DNA of 64,000 nt from an uncultured Flavobacteriales bacterium (GTDB taxonomy: Bacteria; Bacteroidota; Bacteroidia; Flavobacteriales_G; Salibacteraceae), in NCBI GenBank assembly GCA_937121175.1, contig CAKZKD010000005.1, forward strand, positions 1 through 64,000, given 5' to 3'. The notes beneath the pieces are model-generated. The model did no database searches, was not told the DNA's origin, and saw only the letters and a list, made by a program, of their open reading frames with translations. Each line of letters begins with the position of its first letter. The first letter of the stretch is position 1. Made by a program: the position numbers and the translations under genes. Below are positions 16,505 to 24,969 of the stretch, piece by piece.

Positions 16505-17711
16505 AGTAATAGTTACCCTTCTACTTGCAACATTATTTGGGTTTTCATCAGCCCAAGAATTTTACGAACCACTTTTTGCAACGCAAACCACCTACAGTAT
16601 TCCTTACGATACGGTTTTAAATTACAAAGGAAAAAAGCAAGTCTTGAAAATGGATGTCTATGCACCTCTTGTTAACTCCAAAAAACCTCGACCAACTGTT
16701 GTACTATGCTTTGGCGGTGGGTTTTATTGGGGAGACAAAAACAATTATCCAATAGAAACGATTTGCAATCGCTTGGCACAAATGGGCTTCGTTGCGGTTT
16801 CAATAGATTACAGAACGCGATGGAAAACCAATCAATCAGAAATTGATAAGGGAGGAAAAACGCTGTACAGAGCTGTTCTGGATTTGAATTCTGCGCTTTC
16901 CTACATAGAAAATCAAATAAATAACGACAACCCCTATAGCATGGATGGCTCAAAGCTGTTCATTGGCGGTAACTCATCGGGTGCTATAACCTGCCTTAAC
17001 TATCATTTCGTAAATGCAAACTCCTCCAATATTTTTAGTAGTTATAAAGACGAAATTGGAGCCTGTAAAAAATCGAACATAGAACCGATTGGAATAATAA
17101 ATATGTGTGGTGCTATGAGCGATACAAATTTGATTACCAAGAGAACCCCTATTCTATCGATTCACGGAGATGAAGACAACATTGTACCCTATCAATCTGC
17201 TGTAGTTGATTTTAAAGTTCCGTTAATTACAACCTTTCCAAAGGTTAAACTTGAAGGTAGTTTTTTGATTAATCAACGCACTAAAAATATTGGAGCGAGC
17301 AGTTATTTATACACGTATAAACATCAGCGTCACTCCCCTTTTGATAAAATGTTGGAACCTAAAATTTATCAACCTAACATGGATGTAGCCATCAATCTAA
17401 TCCGAAATTTTTTGTACAATCAAATGAAGTCAACAGAATCTATTGATATGGGGTCAAACCTGCATGTTAATCATACTTCTGAATGCTCTATTGAAACCGC
17501 TGGAAACGAATGGTATTTTTATCCAGTCGATAAAACGATAAAAAAGATTTACCTAAAAGTGGAAGATGCGACGGGCAAAAAAATACTGAGAAGGAAAATT
17601 CGAAAAAAACTCAAGAAATTCAATTACCAGCCAAAACTGAAATCCGGAGATTACACTCTAAAAGTGGGTTATGGTACTTTTCAGAAAACGGTAAAAGTAG
17701 GTGTGAATTGA
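16500..17711 (+). CDS. Secreted alpha/beta hydrolase, probable AUU start
   Basis: A carboxylesterase/lipase-like alpha/beta hydrolase. GGGFYWG forms the oxyanion loop, GNSSG contains the nucleophile Ser (about residue 159), Asp is in HGDEDNIVPY and His in HQRHSPFD. The first TTG (16644) lies inside the mature protein. Upstream the frame stays open and encodes a convincing signal peptide, K-VIVTLLLATLFGFSSAQ, directly after an ATT at 16500 that overlaps the TAA of the DUF2461 gene. No ATG, GTG or TTG is present between. I therefore call an AUU start, giving about 403 residues. The C-terminal strand-rich tail (SGDYTLKVGYGTFQKTVKV) loosely resembles a T9SS sorting domain. The next gene converges with only 1 base between stops. 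Confidence 0.75.
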   Translation: MKVIVTLLLATLFGFSSAQEFYEPLFATQTTYSIPYDTVLNYKGKKQVLKMDVYAPLVNSKKPRPTVVLCFGGGFYWGDKNNYPIETICNRLAQMGFVAVSIDYRTRWKTNQSEIDKGGKTLYRAVLDLNSALSYIENQINNDNPYSMDGSKLFIGGNSSGAITCLNYHFVNANSSNIFSSYKDEIGACKKSNIEPIGIINMCGAMSDTNLITKRTPILSIHGDEDNIVPYQSAVVDFKVPLITTFPKVKLEGSFLINQRTKNIGASSYLYTYKHQRHSPFDKMLEPKIYQPNMDVAINLIRNFLYNQMKSTESIDMGSNLHVNHTSECSIETAGNEWYFYPVDKTIKKIYLKVEDATGKKILRRKIRKKLKKFNYQPKLKSGDYTLKVGYGTFQKTVKVGVN

Positions 17712-17712
17712 A

Positions 17713-18210
17713 TTAAGCTTCACCTAAAGCTTCACCTACAACCGCCATGCAAGCAAACATTTTTGCAATTTTTTCTTCCGAAAGTCTGAAATATTGTTCC
17801 GAGAAAAATTCATCCGCCAAATAATTTACAATCGCTGGTTGTGATGAAGCAGCAATAATATTCTCCATGTCCTCATCGTCATTATCATCTGAGAATGAAA
17901 CTATCTCTTCAAACAAATTTGTCATGCGATTATCTAATGCGGTTAATTGAGTTTCTGAAACCGTATTCAGTGTATCGTTTTTTGAAAGTTCCACAGAATG
18001 CCAAAGTATAGTGGTCAAATAAAATAAATCTTCAGCTGCTTCTTCGTCCTCTAAACCTTCACCCAAACCAACTACAAACCCCATAACATGAGGCTGCTGA
18101 CTAGACATTCTTTCAAACAAATTATTCAATTCTTGGTCGGTCATATTCTCTAAGTGCTCCAGTGCCAAGTCGATTGCACTATCAGCTACCATATTTTCTC
18201 TTACAGGCAT
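17713..18210 (-). CDS. Acidic conserved hypothetical protein
   Basis: This 165-residue protein has no signal peptide or membrane segment and is strongly acidic (DDNDDEDMEN in the middle). It appears all helical, with LALEHLENMTDQELNNLFERM near the start and AKMFACMAVVGEALGEA at the end. I do not recognise a family. It lies 80 bases downstream of paaH on the same strand and could be transcribed with the paa genes, though no paa gene of this type is known to me. Its stop codon is 1 base from that of the convergent hydrolase gene. Confidence 0.8.
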   Translation of the reverse strand: MPVRENMVADSAIDLALEHLENMTDQELNNLFERMSSQQPHVMGFVVGLGEGLEDEEAAEDLFYLTTILWHSVELSKNDTLNTVSETQLTALDNRMTNLFEEIVSFSDDNDDEDMENIIAASSQPAIVNYLADEFFSEQYFRLSEEKIAKMFACMAVVGEALGEA

Positions 18211-18290
18211 TTTTCTTCTGTTTTAATTCTGCAACAAGTTAGAAAAAGTTTCACTCAATATAGCTACAGATGTATATTATTTCTTGAAAT

Positions 18291-19451
18291 CTAATTATAG
18301 AAGCACTCGCCATTGCTTGCCATTCTCTTTAGCAACACTGATGGACGATAACGATCTTCGTCATATTCGCTGTGCAAATTTTCTAGCGTTTCCAAAACAT
18401 TCGAAACTCCAATTTCGTCAGCCCACGCCAATAAACCTTTTGGGTAATTCACACCTTTGGTCATGGCTGTATCCAAGTCTTGTTTCGATGCAATGTTTAA
18501 GTACAGCGCATCTACCGCTTCATTTATTAGCATAGCCAACACACGTTCAACAATCTTTTTCCCCAACACTTCATCTTCTGTTGGTTTCGGTTGTTCAACG
18601 CCTTCGGTGTAATCGTAAAAACCCCTACCCGATTTTCTGCCATAAAATCCGGCTTCGACCAGTCTTTTTTGTGAAATTGAAGGTTTGTATCGCGGGTCAA
18701 AGTAAAACTCCTTAAACACCGTTTCGGTAACAATGTAATTTACGTCATGGCCAATAAAATCAGTTAATTCGAAGGGTCCCATTCTAAAACCACCAATGGT
18801 TTTCATAGCCCAATCAATGGTCGGAATATCAGCGATTCCTTCTTCATAAATGCGAATAGCTTCACCATAAAAAGGTCGTGCCACTCTGTTGACAATAAAC
18901 CCGGGAGTATCTTGTGCAATAGCCGGTGACTTTCCCCACTCAAACATTAATTCTTTTAATTGATTCGCGAGTTCTGGAGCCGTAGAAATAGCCGGAACAA
19001 TTTCTACCAATGGCATTAGCGGAGCTGGATTAAAAAAATGCAAGCCAATAACGCGTTCAGGTTTATCGCAAGCTGCTGCAATTGATGTTACCGAAAGTGA
19101 AGAGGTATTCGTTGCTAAAATGCACTCATCACTTACCAAATTTTCCAATTTCCGAAAAACTTGTTTCTTTACATCCAGATTTTCAACGATGGCCTCAACA
19201 ACCATATCGCTATCATCGATGTGCTCCATACTGTGCGTCAATTCTATTCTTGATAAAATAGCATCAGCTTCTTCTCTTGTCTTTCTTCCCTTTTCAACCA
19301 AACGGTCAAAAATCTTAGTATATTTTTTTGATGCTACCTCTAGAGCATCTGGATTATTATCATACAACGTAACCTCACATCCCGCTTGTGCCGCCACTTG
19401 AGCGATTCCAGCACCCATAGCTCCCGAGCCAATTACACTAACTCTCTTCAT
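18291..19451 (-). CDS. paaH: 3-hydroxyadipyl-CoA dehydrogenase PaaH
   Basis: The NAD-dependent enzyme oxidises 3-hydroxyadipyl-CoA to 3-oxoadipyl-CoA in phenylacetate degradation. The 386-residue protein has the Rossmann motif [11 protein letters not shown] at the N-terminus, the active-site region [12 protein letters not shown] and [13 protein letters not shown], and a C-terminal dimerisation domain ([27 protein letters not shown]). It lacks the fused hydratase domain of FadB-type enzymes. The start is 2 bases after the paaG stop, so the two are tightly coupled. The context defines its role as PaaH rather than a butyryl-type HBD. Confidence 0.92.
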   Translation of the reverse strand: MKRVSVIGSGAMGAGIAQVAAQAGCEVTLYDNNPDALEVASKKYTKIFDRLVEKGRKTREEADAILSRIELTHSMEHIDDSDMVVEAIVENLDVKKQVFRKLENLVSDECILATNTSSLSVTSIAAACDKPERVIGLHFFNPAPLMPLVEIVPAISTAPELANQLKELMFEWGKSPAIAQDTPGFIVNRVARPFYGEAIRIYEEGIADIPTIDWAMKTIGGFRMGPFELTDFIGHDVNYIVTETVFKEFYFDPRYKPSISQKRLVEAGFYGRKSGRGFYDYTEGVEQPKPTEDEVLGKKIVERVLAMLINEAVDALYLNIASKQDLDTAMTKGVNYPKGLLAWADEIGVSNVLETLENLHSEYDEDRYRPSVLLKRMASNGECFYN

Positions 19452-19453
19452 TT

Positions 19454-20230
19454 TTACTCTCCTTTGTAATTTGGTTTTCTTTTTTCTAAAAATGCGGTTA
19501 CCCCTTCGTTGTAGTCGTAAGATTGTCCTGCTAAAGTTTGCAGTTCTCCTTCTAACGCCAATTGCGATTTTAAGTCGTTGGTAAACGAAGCATTTAATGC
19601 TCTTTTAGTTAAACCCAAACCGTAGGTGGCCATTTTTGACAATCGAGTTGCCGTTTTAGTGGCCTGTTCCATCAACTCCTCGGCTTCAACAACCTTGTAA
19701 ATCATGCCCATTTTCTCTGCTTCTTCTGCAGATACTTTGTCTCCGAGCATCATTAAAGCCGTTGCTTTTTGCCATCCAACTAGCCTTGGCAAAGTGTAAG
19801 TTCCACCACTATCGGGAATTAGACCAATTGCCGAAAATGCTTGAATAAAGGAGCTCGATTTTGAAGCAAAAACGATATCACACGCCAAAGCAATATTAGC
19901 ACCAGCTCCTGCCGCTACTCCATTTACGGCACAAACTACTGGTTTTTCAATCTGTCTAATCAACTCAATAATGGGGTTGTAATGCTCTTCTACTATTTTA
20001 GTCAATTCAGGACCATCTTCTGAGATTGCTTCAGCCAAATCTTGACCTGCACAAAAAGCGCGACCATTTCCGGTTATCAAAATTGCACGAATATCCTTAT
20101 CCGATTCGCATTGCTTTAATCGGTCTTGGAATTCCAAAGCCATTTCACGGATAAAACTGTTCAGTTTATCTGCCCTGTTTAACGTAATAATCGCAAGATT
20201 ATCAACCTGTTCAAATTGAATTAAACTCAT
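19454..20230 (-). CDS. paaG: Epoxyphenylacetyl-CoA isomerase PaaG
   Basis: A crotonase-fold enzyme of 258 residues that converts ring-1,2-epoxyphenylacetyl-CoA to the seven-membered oxepin. [12 protein letters not shown] and [20 protein letters not shown] form the CoA and oxyanion sites. [21 protein letters not shown] has the Asp-Ser-Gly-Gly signature of PaaG in place of the Glu of ordinary enoyl-CoA hydratases. paaH follows 2 bases after its stop. A two-hairpin repeat element separates it from paaD upstream. A separate PaaF hydratase is not found in the window. Confidence 0.9.
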   Translation of the reverse strand: MSLIQFEQVDNLAIITLNRADKLNSFIREMALEFQDRLKQCESDKDIRAILITGNGRAFCAGQDLAEAISEDGPELTKIVEEHYNPIIELIRQIEKPVVCAVNGVAAGAGANIALACDIVFASKSSSFIQAFSAIGLIPDSGGTYTLPRLVGWQKATALMMLGDKVSAEEAEKMGMIYKVVEAEELMEQATKTATRLSKMATYGLGLTKRALNASFTNDLKSQLALEGELQTLAGQSYDYNEGVTAFLEKRKPNYKGE

Positions 20231-20284
20231 TTCTCTATAGTTTCAATAAGTGATAAAATTAGACAGTGCAATCGAATAATCTAC

Positions 20285-20354
20285 CGTCATGCTGAATTTA
20301 TTTCAGCATCTCCACCTTGTGCGACGTCTATGAGATTCTGAAAGAAGTTCAGAA
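20285..20354. repeat. Two-hairpin repeat element, CGTCATGCTGAA type
   Basis: The gap between paaD and paaG starts CGTC and holds two hairpins. One is ATGCTGAA/TTCAGCAT (20289..20309) and the other is TTCTGAA/TTCAGAA (20336..20354). The outer layout matches the element at 37693..37761, which carries a different core. It resembles REP-like palindromes scattered in many genomes. A polar effect between paaD and paaG is possible, as no other separation is present. Confidence 0.65.
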
Positions 20355-20389
20355 CAACATCAGGCAAGTTTCTAAGTACCTGATTTATT

Positions 20390-20890
20390 CTAAATACACT
20401 TAAAATAATCGAAGGTCTCCCCACAATTCGTACATGTATAAACGGCTTTGCAAGCTGTAGAACCAAACTGGCTTAATAGCTTAGTTTCCTTAGAGTTGCA
20501 TTGTGGACAGGCTACTTCTTTTGGACCAGACGCAAAGAGAACTCCTTTATCGTTGGTTCCTTTTTGAGGTGGCGCTATTCCATACTTGCGCAATTTTTCT
20601 AAAGCGGCATTACTCATCCAATCGGTTGTCCATGCAGGGGAGAAAACCGTTTTAATTTCAACTTTCGGAAAACCCTTTTCTTCCAATGTGAAAATAATAT
20701 CGTCCTCAAAAACTTTCATTGCAGGACAACCAGAATAAGTTGGAGTTATGGTGATTAATGTTTTATCGGATTGGGCTTCAACTTTACGAATAACACCCAA
20801 TTCAACAACAGAAATAACGGGAATTTCAGGGTCAGGAATTGACTCCAATATGTCCCAGATTTCTTTGTGCTTTTGTTCAGTTGTCGTCAC
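20390..20890 (-). CDS. paaD: Phenylacetyl-CoA epoxidase accessory subunit PaaD
   Basis: PaaD is needed for maturation of the phenylacetyl-CoA monooxygenase, probably for iron or iron-sulfur handling. The 166-residue protein has the DUF59/MIP18 fold at its N-terminus (SIPDPEIPVISVVELG, TYSGCPAMK). A C-terminal zinc-ribbon-like part has CPQC and CTNC and a further Cys in DYFKCI. Length equals that of the E. coli protein within a residue or two. It starts at GTG. It is the fourth gene of the A-B-C-D order and lies 92 bases after paaC. Confidence 0.95.
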   Translation of the reverse strand: MTTTEQKHKEIWDILESIPDPEIPVISVVELGVIRKVEAQSDKTLITITPTYSGCPAMKVFEDDIIFTLEEKGFPKVEIKTVFSPAWTTDWMSNAALEKLRKYGIAPPQKGTNDKGVLFASGPKEVACPQCNSKETKLLSQFGSTACKAVYTCTNCGETFDYFKCI

Positions 20891-20982
20891 CTATCTCTAT
20901 CGTTGTATTGTACTACGAATCATGTGTTACGTTTTTAGTGAACTGACATAATACGTTGAACGTGGTACGTTATACAATAAAA

Positions 20983-21744
20983 CTACGACCAAGTAGAATC
21001 TGGATAAGTTCTTGGAATAGATTGAAAAATTGGAAGGATATGACCTAGGTATTCGCTGTGGTGTCCTCTACGACCACCAGTTGCTTTCCAGCCTTCAGCA
21101 ACTTCATCAATAGTTGCTCTATCCAATACTTCTTTGATTGAATTCTCAAATCGCGCTTTCAACGTTGTGGTATCTGGTATCAATCCCGCTTCAACTAAAG
21201 TTGTATCAACCTCATCTTGCTCAAAAAGCTCGTGACGGTAACTCCAAATTTCGTTTAATGCATCTTTAATTCTCCAGTGCGACTCTTCAGTTCCATCTCC
21301 CAAACGAACCACCCATTCAGCAGAATGACGCATATGATAAGTAGTTTCTTTAACCGATTTAGCAGCAAAAGCAGCTAAATTTTCGTTCGGGCTGTTTTTT
21401 AATTCTGAGAACAAGTGATAATAGAAAACGGAAAAAATTAGCTGACGTGCAATTGTATTTCCGAAATGGCCATTTGGTTGTTCAACCAACAATACGTTCT
21501 CAAATTCTGGCTCAAGACGGTTGTATGCAAAATCGTCTTCTTTTCTGCCCTTTCCTTCCAGTTCACCTGCCGTAGTGTACATCATTCTGGTTTGGCCAAA
21601 TAGGTCGAGAGAGATATTTGTAAGAGCAATATCTTCTTCCAAATAAGGACCTTTTGAACACAACTCACTCAGTCTATGGCCAAGAATCATGGCATCATCA
21701 CCCAAACGGAGGCAATATTTTACTAAAGCTTCATCTACAGTCAT
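20983..21744 (-). CDS. paaC: Phenylacetyl-CoA epoxidase structural subunit PaaC
   Basis: PaaC has the ferritin-like fold of the catalytic subunit PaaA but no di-iron site, and forms the heterodimer core with it. The 253-residue protein contains RLGDDAMILGHRLSELC, EDIALTNISLDLFGQ and MRHSAEWVVRLGDGTEES, all conserved in the family. It follows paaB after 9 bases and precedes paaD, the standard gene order. It acts in the cytoplasm with PaaA, B and E to epoxidise the aromatic ring of phenylacetyl-CoA. Confidence 0.96.
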   Translation of the reverse strand: MTVDEALVKYCLRLGDDAMILGHRLSELCSKGPYLEEDIALTNISLDLFGQTRMMYTTAGELEGKGRKEDDFAYNRLEPEFENVLLVEQPNGHFGNTIARQLIFSVFYYHLFSELKNSPNENLAAFAAKSVKETTYHMRHSAEWVVRLGDGTEESHWRIKDALNEIWSYRHELFEQDEVDTTLVEAGLIPDTTTLKARFENSIKEVLDRATIDEVAEGWKATGGRRGHHSEYLGHILPIFQSIPRTYPDSTWS

Positions 21745-21753
21745 ATTTCTTGC

Positions 21754-22044
21754 TTAAATGTGTTTTGCACCTTCAGGCATTGTGTAATACGTTGCCGCTC
21801 GGTAGATTTTATCTTCCGCTGGGTCAAAGAACGCATCGGAATCATCTGGATTTGAAGCTACTATTTGGTCTGTAGGCACTACCCAAATCGAAGTTCCTTC
21901 CTGTCTTCGAGTATATAAATCTCTTGCGTTTTGCAGCGCTAACTCAGCGTCAGCAGCATGCAAATTTCCAGCATGCTTAAATGGCAAACCTGTTTTACTT
22001 TGAATGAATACTTCCCATTGTGGAAATTGATTATCCGCGCTCAT
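21754..22044 (-). CDS. paaB: Phenylacetyl-CoA epoxidase subunit PaaB
   Basis: This small bridging subunit of 96 residues matches the E. coli protein in length. WEVFIQSKTGLPFKHAGNLH and ALQNARDLYTRRQEG, with IWVVPTDQI, are characteristic. PaaB joins PaaA-PaaC heterodimers into the functional epoxidase. It lies 20 bases after paaA and 9 bases before paaC in the minus-strand operon. Confidence 0.96.
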   Translation of the reverse strand: MSADNQFPQWEVFIQSKTGLPFKHAGNLHAADAELALQNARDLYTRRQEGTSIWVVPTDQIVASNPDDSDAFFDPAEDKIYRAATYYTMPEGAKHI

Positions 22045-22064
22045 AGTTGTAGTGTTTTATTAGC

Positions 22065-23006
22065 CTAAGCTACTTTCTTTTTATCTCGTTGTTTTTGGGC
22101 ATAAGCATTTGCAGCTTCTCTTACCCAAGCACCTTCTTCATGTGCTTTTCTGTGATGATTCAATCGTTGTTTGTTGCAAGGTCCACATCCGTGAATTACT
22201 TCTTTCAACTCCGACCAATCGATTTTACCAAAATCGTAATGTCCTCGTTCTTCGTTCCATTTCAAATCAGGATCTGGAATCGTAAGACCAATTACCTCAG
22301 CTTGCTGAACTGTTTTATCGATAAACTTTTGACGCAATTCATCATTAGTTTCTCGTTTGATTTTCCACTTTGTGGCGTTTCCAGTATTAGGAGAATCTGC
22401 ATCATGGGGACCAAACATCATAAGAGACGGCCACCACATTCTGTTCAACGCATCTTGCGCCATTTGCTTTTGTTCTGGTGAACCTAAAGCCATATCTGAG
22501 ATTACTTCATATCCTTGACGTTGATGAAAGCTTTCTTCTTTACAAATACGAACCATTCCTCTACTGTATGGGCCGTAAGAAGTCCTTTGAAGAGAAACTT
22601 GATTGACAATTGCAGCACCATCAACTAGCCAACCTACAGCACCCATATCGGCCCAAGTAAGTGTTGGGTAATTAAAAATACTGGAATATTTAGCTTTTTC
22701 GGTGTGCAATTGCTCTAATAATTCATCCCTAGAAATAGAAAGTGACTCTGCAGCGGAATACAAATACAGTCCGTGTCCAGCTTCATCTTGCACTTTTGCA
22801 AGTAATACCACCTTCGCTCTCAAACTGGGAGCTCTTGATATCCATTGACCTTCCGGTTGCATTCCAACAACTTCTGAATGGGCATGCTGAGAAATCTGAC
22901 GAATTAAGTGTTTTCTGTAATCGGCTGGCATCCAATCTTTTGGTTCTATTTTTTCTTCTCGGTCAATCTTAGCTTGAAAAGCTTCAAGTTTATTTACATC
23001 TTCCAT
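22065..23006 (-). CDS. paaA: Phenylacetyl-CoA epoxidase catalytic subunit PaaA
   Basis: The di-iron oxygenase subunit of 313 residues, close to the 309 of E. coli. It inserts one oxygen atom of O2 into the ring of phenylacetyl-CoA. Segments with the metal-binding Glu and His residues are present: [15 protein letters not shown] and [14 protein letters not shown]. The [18 protein letters not shown] region is also conserved. It is the first gene of paaA-B-C-D and lies 188 bases from divergent paaE. Its own -7 box is weak (TAAAATTG on the minus strand). No PaaX/PaaR-like regulator is near. Confidence 0.97.
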   Translation of the reverse strand: MEDVNKLEAFQAKIDREEKIEPKDWMPADYRKHLIRQISQHAHSEVVGMQPEGQWISRAPSLRAKVVLLAKVQDEAGHGLYLYSAAESLSISRDELLEQLHTEKAKYSSIFNYPTLTWADMGAVGWLVDGAAIVNQVSLQRTSYGPYSRGMVRICKEESFHQRQGYEVISDMALGSPEQKQMAQDALNRMWWPSLMMFGPHDADSPNTGNATKWKIKRETNDELRQKFIDKTVQQAEVIGLTIPDPDLKWNEERGHYDFGKIDWSELKEVIHGCGPCNKQRLNHHRKAHEEGAWVREAANAYAQKQRDKKKVA

Positions 23007-23133
23007 AGAAATATCTGTTTTAAGAGATTACAATTTTAAATAATTATTCCACTCTAAAATCGAGGGAATGGCAGCTAAAAAACTGACAATAATCAGCGTA
23101 ACCATTAATCTATATAACCATTGACAGAATCAA

Positions 23134-23163
23134 TTGTTTTAAAGAACAACAATACTATTTTTG
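23134..23163 (+). promoter_or_regulatory. paaE promoter, Bacteroidota sigma-A type
   Basis: TTG at 23134..23136, a 19-base spacer and TATTTTTG at 23156..23163 give a full match to TTG-N19-TAnnTTTG. The expected start near 23170 leaves a leader of about 25 bases before the paaE ATG at 23195. Confidence 0.72.
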
Positions 23164-23194
23164 CACTCCCTAAAATTAGCATAAACTTCATTGT

Positions 23195-24256
23195 ATGTTC
23201 TATAATATCAAAGTTCAGAAAATAACTAAAGAAACTGCCGACACGGTATCCATCACCTTGGATGTACCCGAAAATCTAAAAGAGCATTTTGAGTATAAGC
23301 AAGGCCAATATTTAGCGTTTAAACAAACGATTAATTCTGAAGAATTGCGTCGTTCATATTCGCTGTGCAGTAGCCCAGTAACTGACAATGCATTGCAGGT
23401 TGCTGTAAAGCAAGTGGAAGGTGGTAAATTTTCTACTTGGGCAAATAACGAACTGAAAGAAGGTGATGTGTTGGAAACAATGGCACCTGCCGGAAATTTT
23501 TACACTGAAGTTAGTGCCAATCAGAAAAAGAAATATGTACTTTTTGGCGCAGGAAGTGGTATTACTCCTTTATTATCTATCATTAAAACGATATTGGCAA
23601 CCGAAGCCGAATCAGAAGTTGTATTGGTTTACGGAAACCGCTCTAACGAATCGATTATATTCAATGACCAATTGAACGATTTAGTAGGAAGCTCAAACGG
23701 TCGTTTTAAAAGAATAGATGTATTGAGTAGAGAAAATATATCTGACCCAATTTTTTCTGGAAGAATTGGAAAAGAAAAATGTATTGAAATCGACCTTAAA
23801 AGCCAAAAAATACTGGATGCTGACGAGTTTTTCTTGTGCGGACCAGAGAGTATGATTATGGATGTAAAGGGTTGGTTGGAAAGTAATGATGTTTCTAAAA
23901 ATAACATTCATTTTGAGTTGTTTACTACTCCTGTAGCAGCGGCTAAAAAAACGGTAGACCCAAATATTAAAATCACGTCAAAGGTCACCGTAATAATGGA
24001 TGACGAAGAGTTTGAATTTGACCTTTCAAGTAAGGGTGACAGTATTTTGGACGCTTCTGTTGATGCTGGAATAGATGCCCCATATTCTTGTAAAGGAGCT
24101 GTTTGCTGTACCTGTAAGGCCAAAATTGTAGAAGGTTCTGCAAGAATGGAAATGAACTATGCACTAGATGATAAAGAAGTTGCAGATGGTTACGTCCTTA
24201 CCTGCCAGGCTCACCCAACTTCTGAGAAGTGTGTGGTGGATTATGATGTGATTTAA
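23195..24256 (+). CDS. paaE: Phenylacetyl-CoA epoxidase reductase PaaE
   Basis: PaaE passes electrons from NAD(P)H through FAD and a 2Fe-2S centre to the PaaABC oxygenase. The 353-residue protein has a ferredoxin reductase part with RRSYSLCSSP (FAD) and GAGSGITPLLSIIKT (nucleotide), then a C-terminal plant-type ferredoxin. The four iron ligands are Cys299, 304, 307 and 337 (C-x4-C-x2-C, then C). It is transcribed away from paaABCD from its own promoter, whereas in E. coli it is the fifth gene of the same operon. A similar protein is HmpX-like reductase, but the context favours PaaE. Confidence 0.95.
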   Translation: MFYNIKVQKITKETADTVSITLDVPENLKEHFEYKQGQYLAFKQTINSEELRRSYSLCSSPVTDNALQVAVKQVEGGKFSTWANNELKEGDVLETMAPAGNFYTEVSANQKKKYVLFGAGSGITPLLSIIKTILATEAESEVVLVYGNRSNESIIFNDQLNDLVGSSNGRFKRIDVLSRENISDPIFSGRIGKEKCIEIDLKSQKILDADEFFLCGPESMIMDVKGWLESNDVSKNNIHFELFTTPVAAAKKTVDPNIKITSKVTVIMDDEEFEFDLSSKGDSILDASVDAGIDAPYSCKGAVCCTCKAKIVEGSARMEMNYALDDKEVADGYVLTCQAHPTSEKCVVDYDVI

Positions 24257-24270
24257 GACTACCACAGTTG

Positions 24271-24296
24271 TCGTTATTCCTTGCTTTACAAGGAAT
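24271..24296. repeat. Hairpin after paaE, possible degraded repeat element
   Basis: ATTCCTTG (24276..24283) and CAAGGAAT (24289..24296) form an eight-pair stem with a CTTTA loop, preceded by TCGTT and followed by CTG. This looks like one half of the CGTCATTCC-type elements. It could also act as a terminator between the convergent paaE and SRPBCC genes, but there is no T-run. Confidence 0.4.
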
Positions 24297-24374
24297 CTGT
24301 AATTTTAACGAATTTGATTCATTTAATGCTCATGTATGTCTGATTAAAGAATCTAAATTCCTCTAATAGTTAAG

Positions 24375-24944
24375 TTACTTGGCGTTTTCTTTTTCGGCCT
24401 GTATTTTTAATTCTCGGTTAAACAAGGGGAAGAATTTCACCGTAATTTTAGCAACTTGTTCAGCGGAAAGCTCTTTATTTCCTACTCCTTTAAAATCATC
24501 AACTTGAATGAAAAGAGTTTTAGAATCGGATATTTTCTCCACTCTAAATCTGTGGTTATCTTGAAGTCCTTGAAAAGTGCCTTCCATTTCGTCCGACCAA
24601 CCAAATTCCTTCAATTCCTCATAAATAAATTCATGCGGCGTGCTATATGTTTTTCCATCCACTAAGTACGAGACATTCACTTCCCCATTGTTCCGAATAT
24701 CCCCAGTAATACTAATGAGGGAACTGCTCCAACTTGAAATATTATTCCAATCGGTTAATACACTCCACACTTTTTCAATTGGCGCATCAATCACAATATC
24801 CGTATAGGTTTGCCAATGATTTGAATCGAGCTTTCTTACTTCTATATTTTCTAATTTCACCTTTGTTTGGTTCTCTTGATTAACATCGAAATTACAAGCC
24901 AATAAAACAGTAACCAAGAATATAGAAGTAATCGTTTTTAGCAT
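24375..24944 (-). CDS. SRPBCC-domain lipoprotein
   Basis: The 189-residue protein starts with a lipoprotein signal (MLKTITSIFLVTVLLAC, Cys17). The rest matches the polyketide cyclase/dehydrase SRPBCC fold, a helix-grip cavity that binds hydrophobic ligands: TDIVIDAPIEKVWSVLTDWNNISSWSS, then strands with HEFIYEELKEFGWSDE. Ligand and role are unknown. A lipid-anchored SRPBCC protein is less common than cytoplasmic ones. It lies 25 bases downstream of the saccharopine-dehydrogenase-like gene on the same strand. Confidence 0.82.
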   Translation of the reverse strand: MLKTITSIFLVTVLLACNFDVNQENQTKVKLENIEVRKLDSNHWQTYTDIVIDAPIEKVWSVLTDWNNISSWSSSLISITGDIRNNGEVNVSYLVDGKTYSTPHEFIYEELKEFGWSDEMEGTFQGLQDNHRFRVEKISDSKTLFIQVDDFKGVGNKELSAEQVAKITVKFFPLFNRELKIQAEKENAK

Positions 24945-24969
24945 CTTTATTCGCCTAACAATTAAAAAG

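Noticed and set aside
15827-17711. DUF2461-hydrolase fusion by programmed frameshift
   Set aside because: The hydrolase frame opens with a complete signal peptide directly after the DUF2461 stop. A signal peptide in the middle of a fusion would make no sense, so a separate AUU start is favoured.
22089-22481. A 130-codon plus-strand open frame inside paaA
   Set aside because: It lies wholly within a highly conserved gene on the other strand and has no recognisable protein features.
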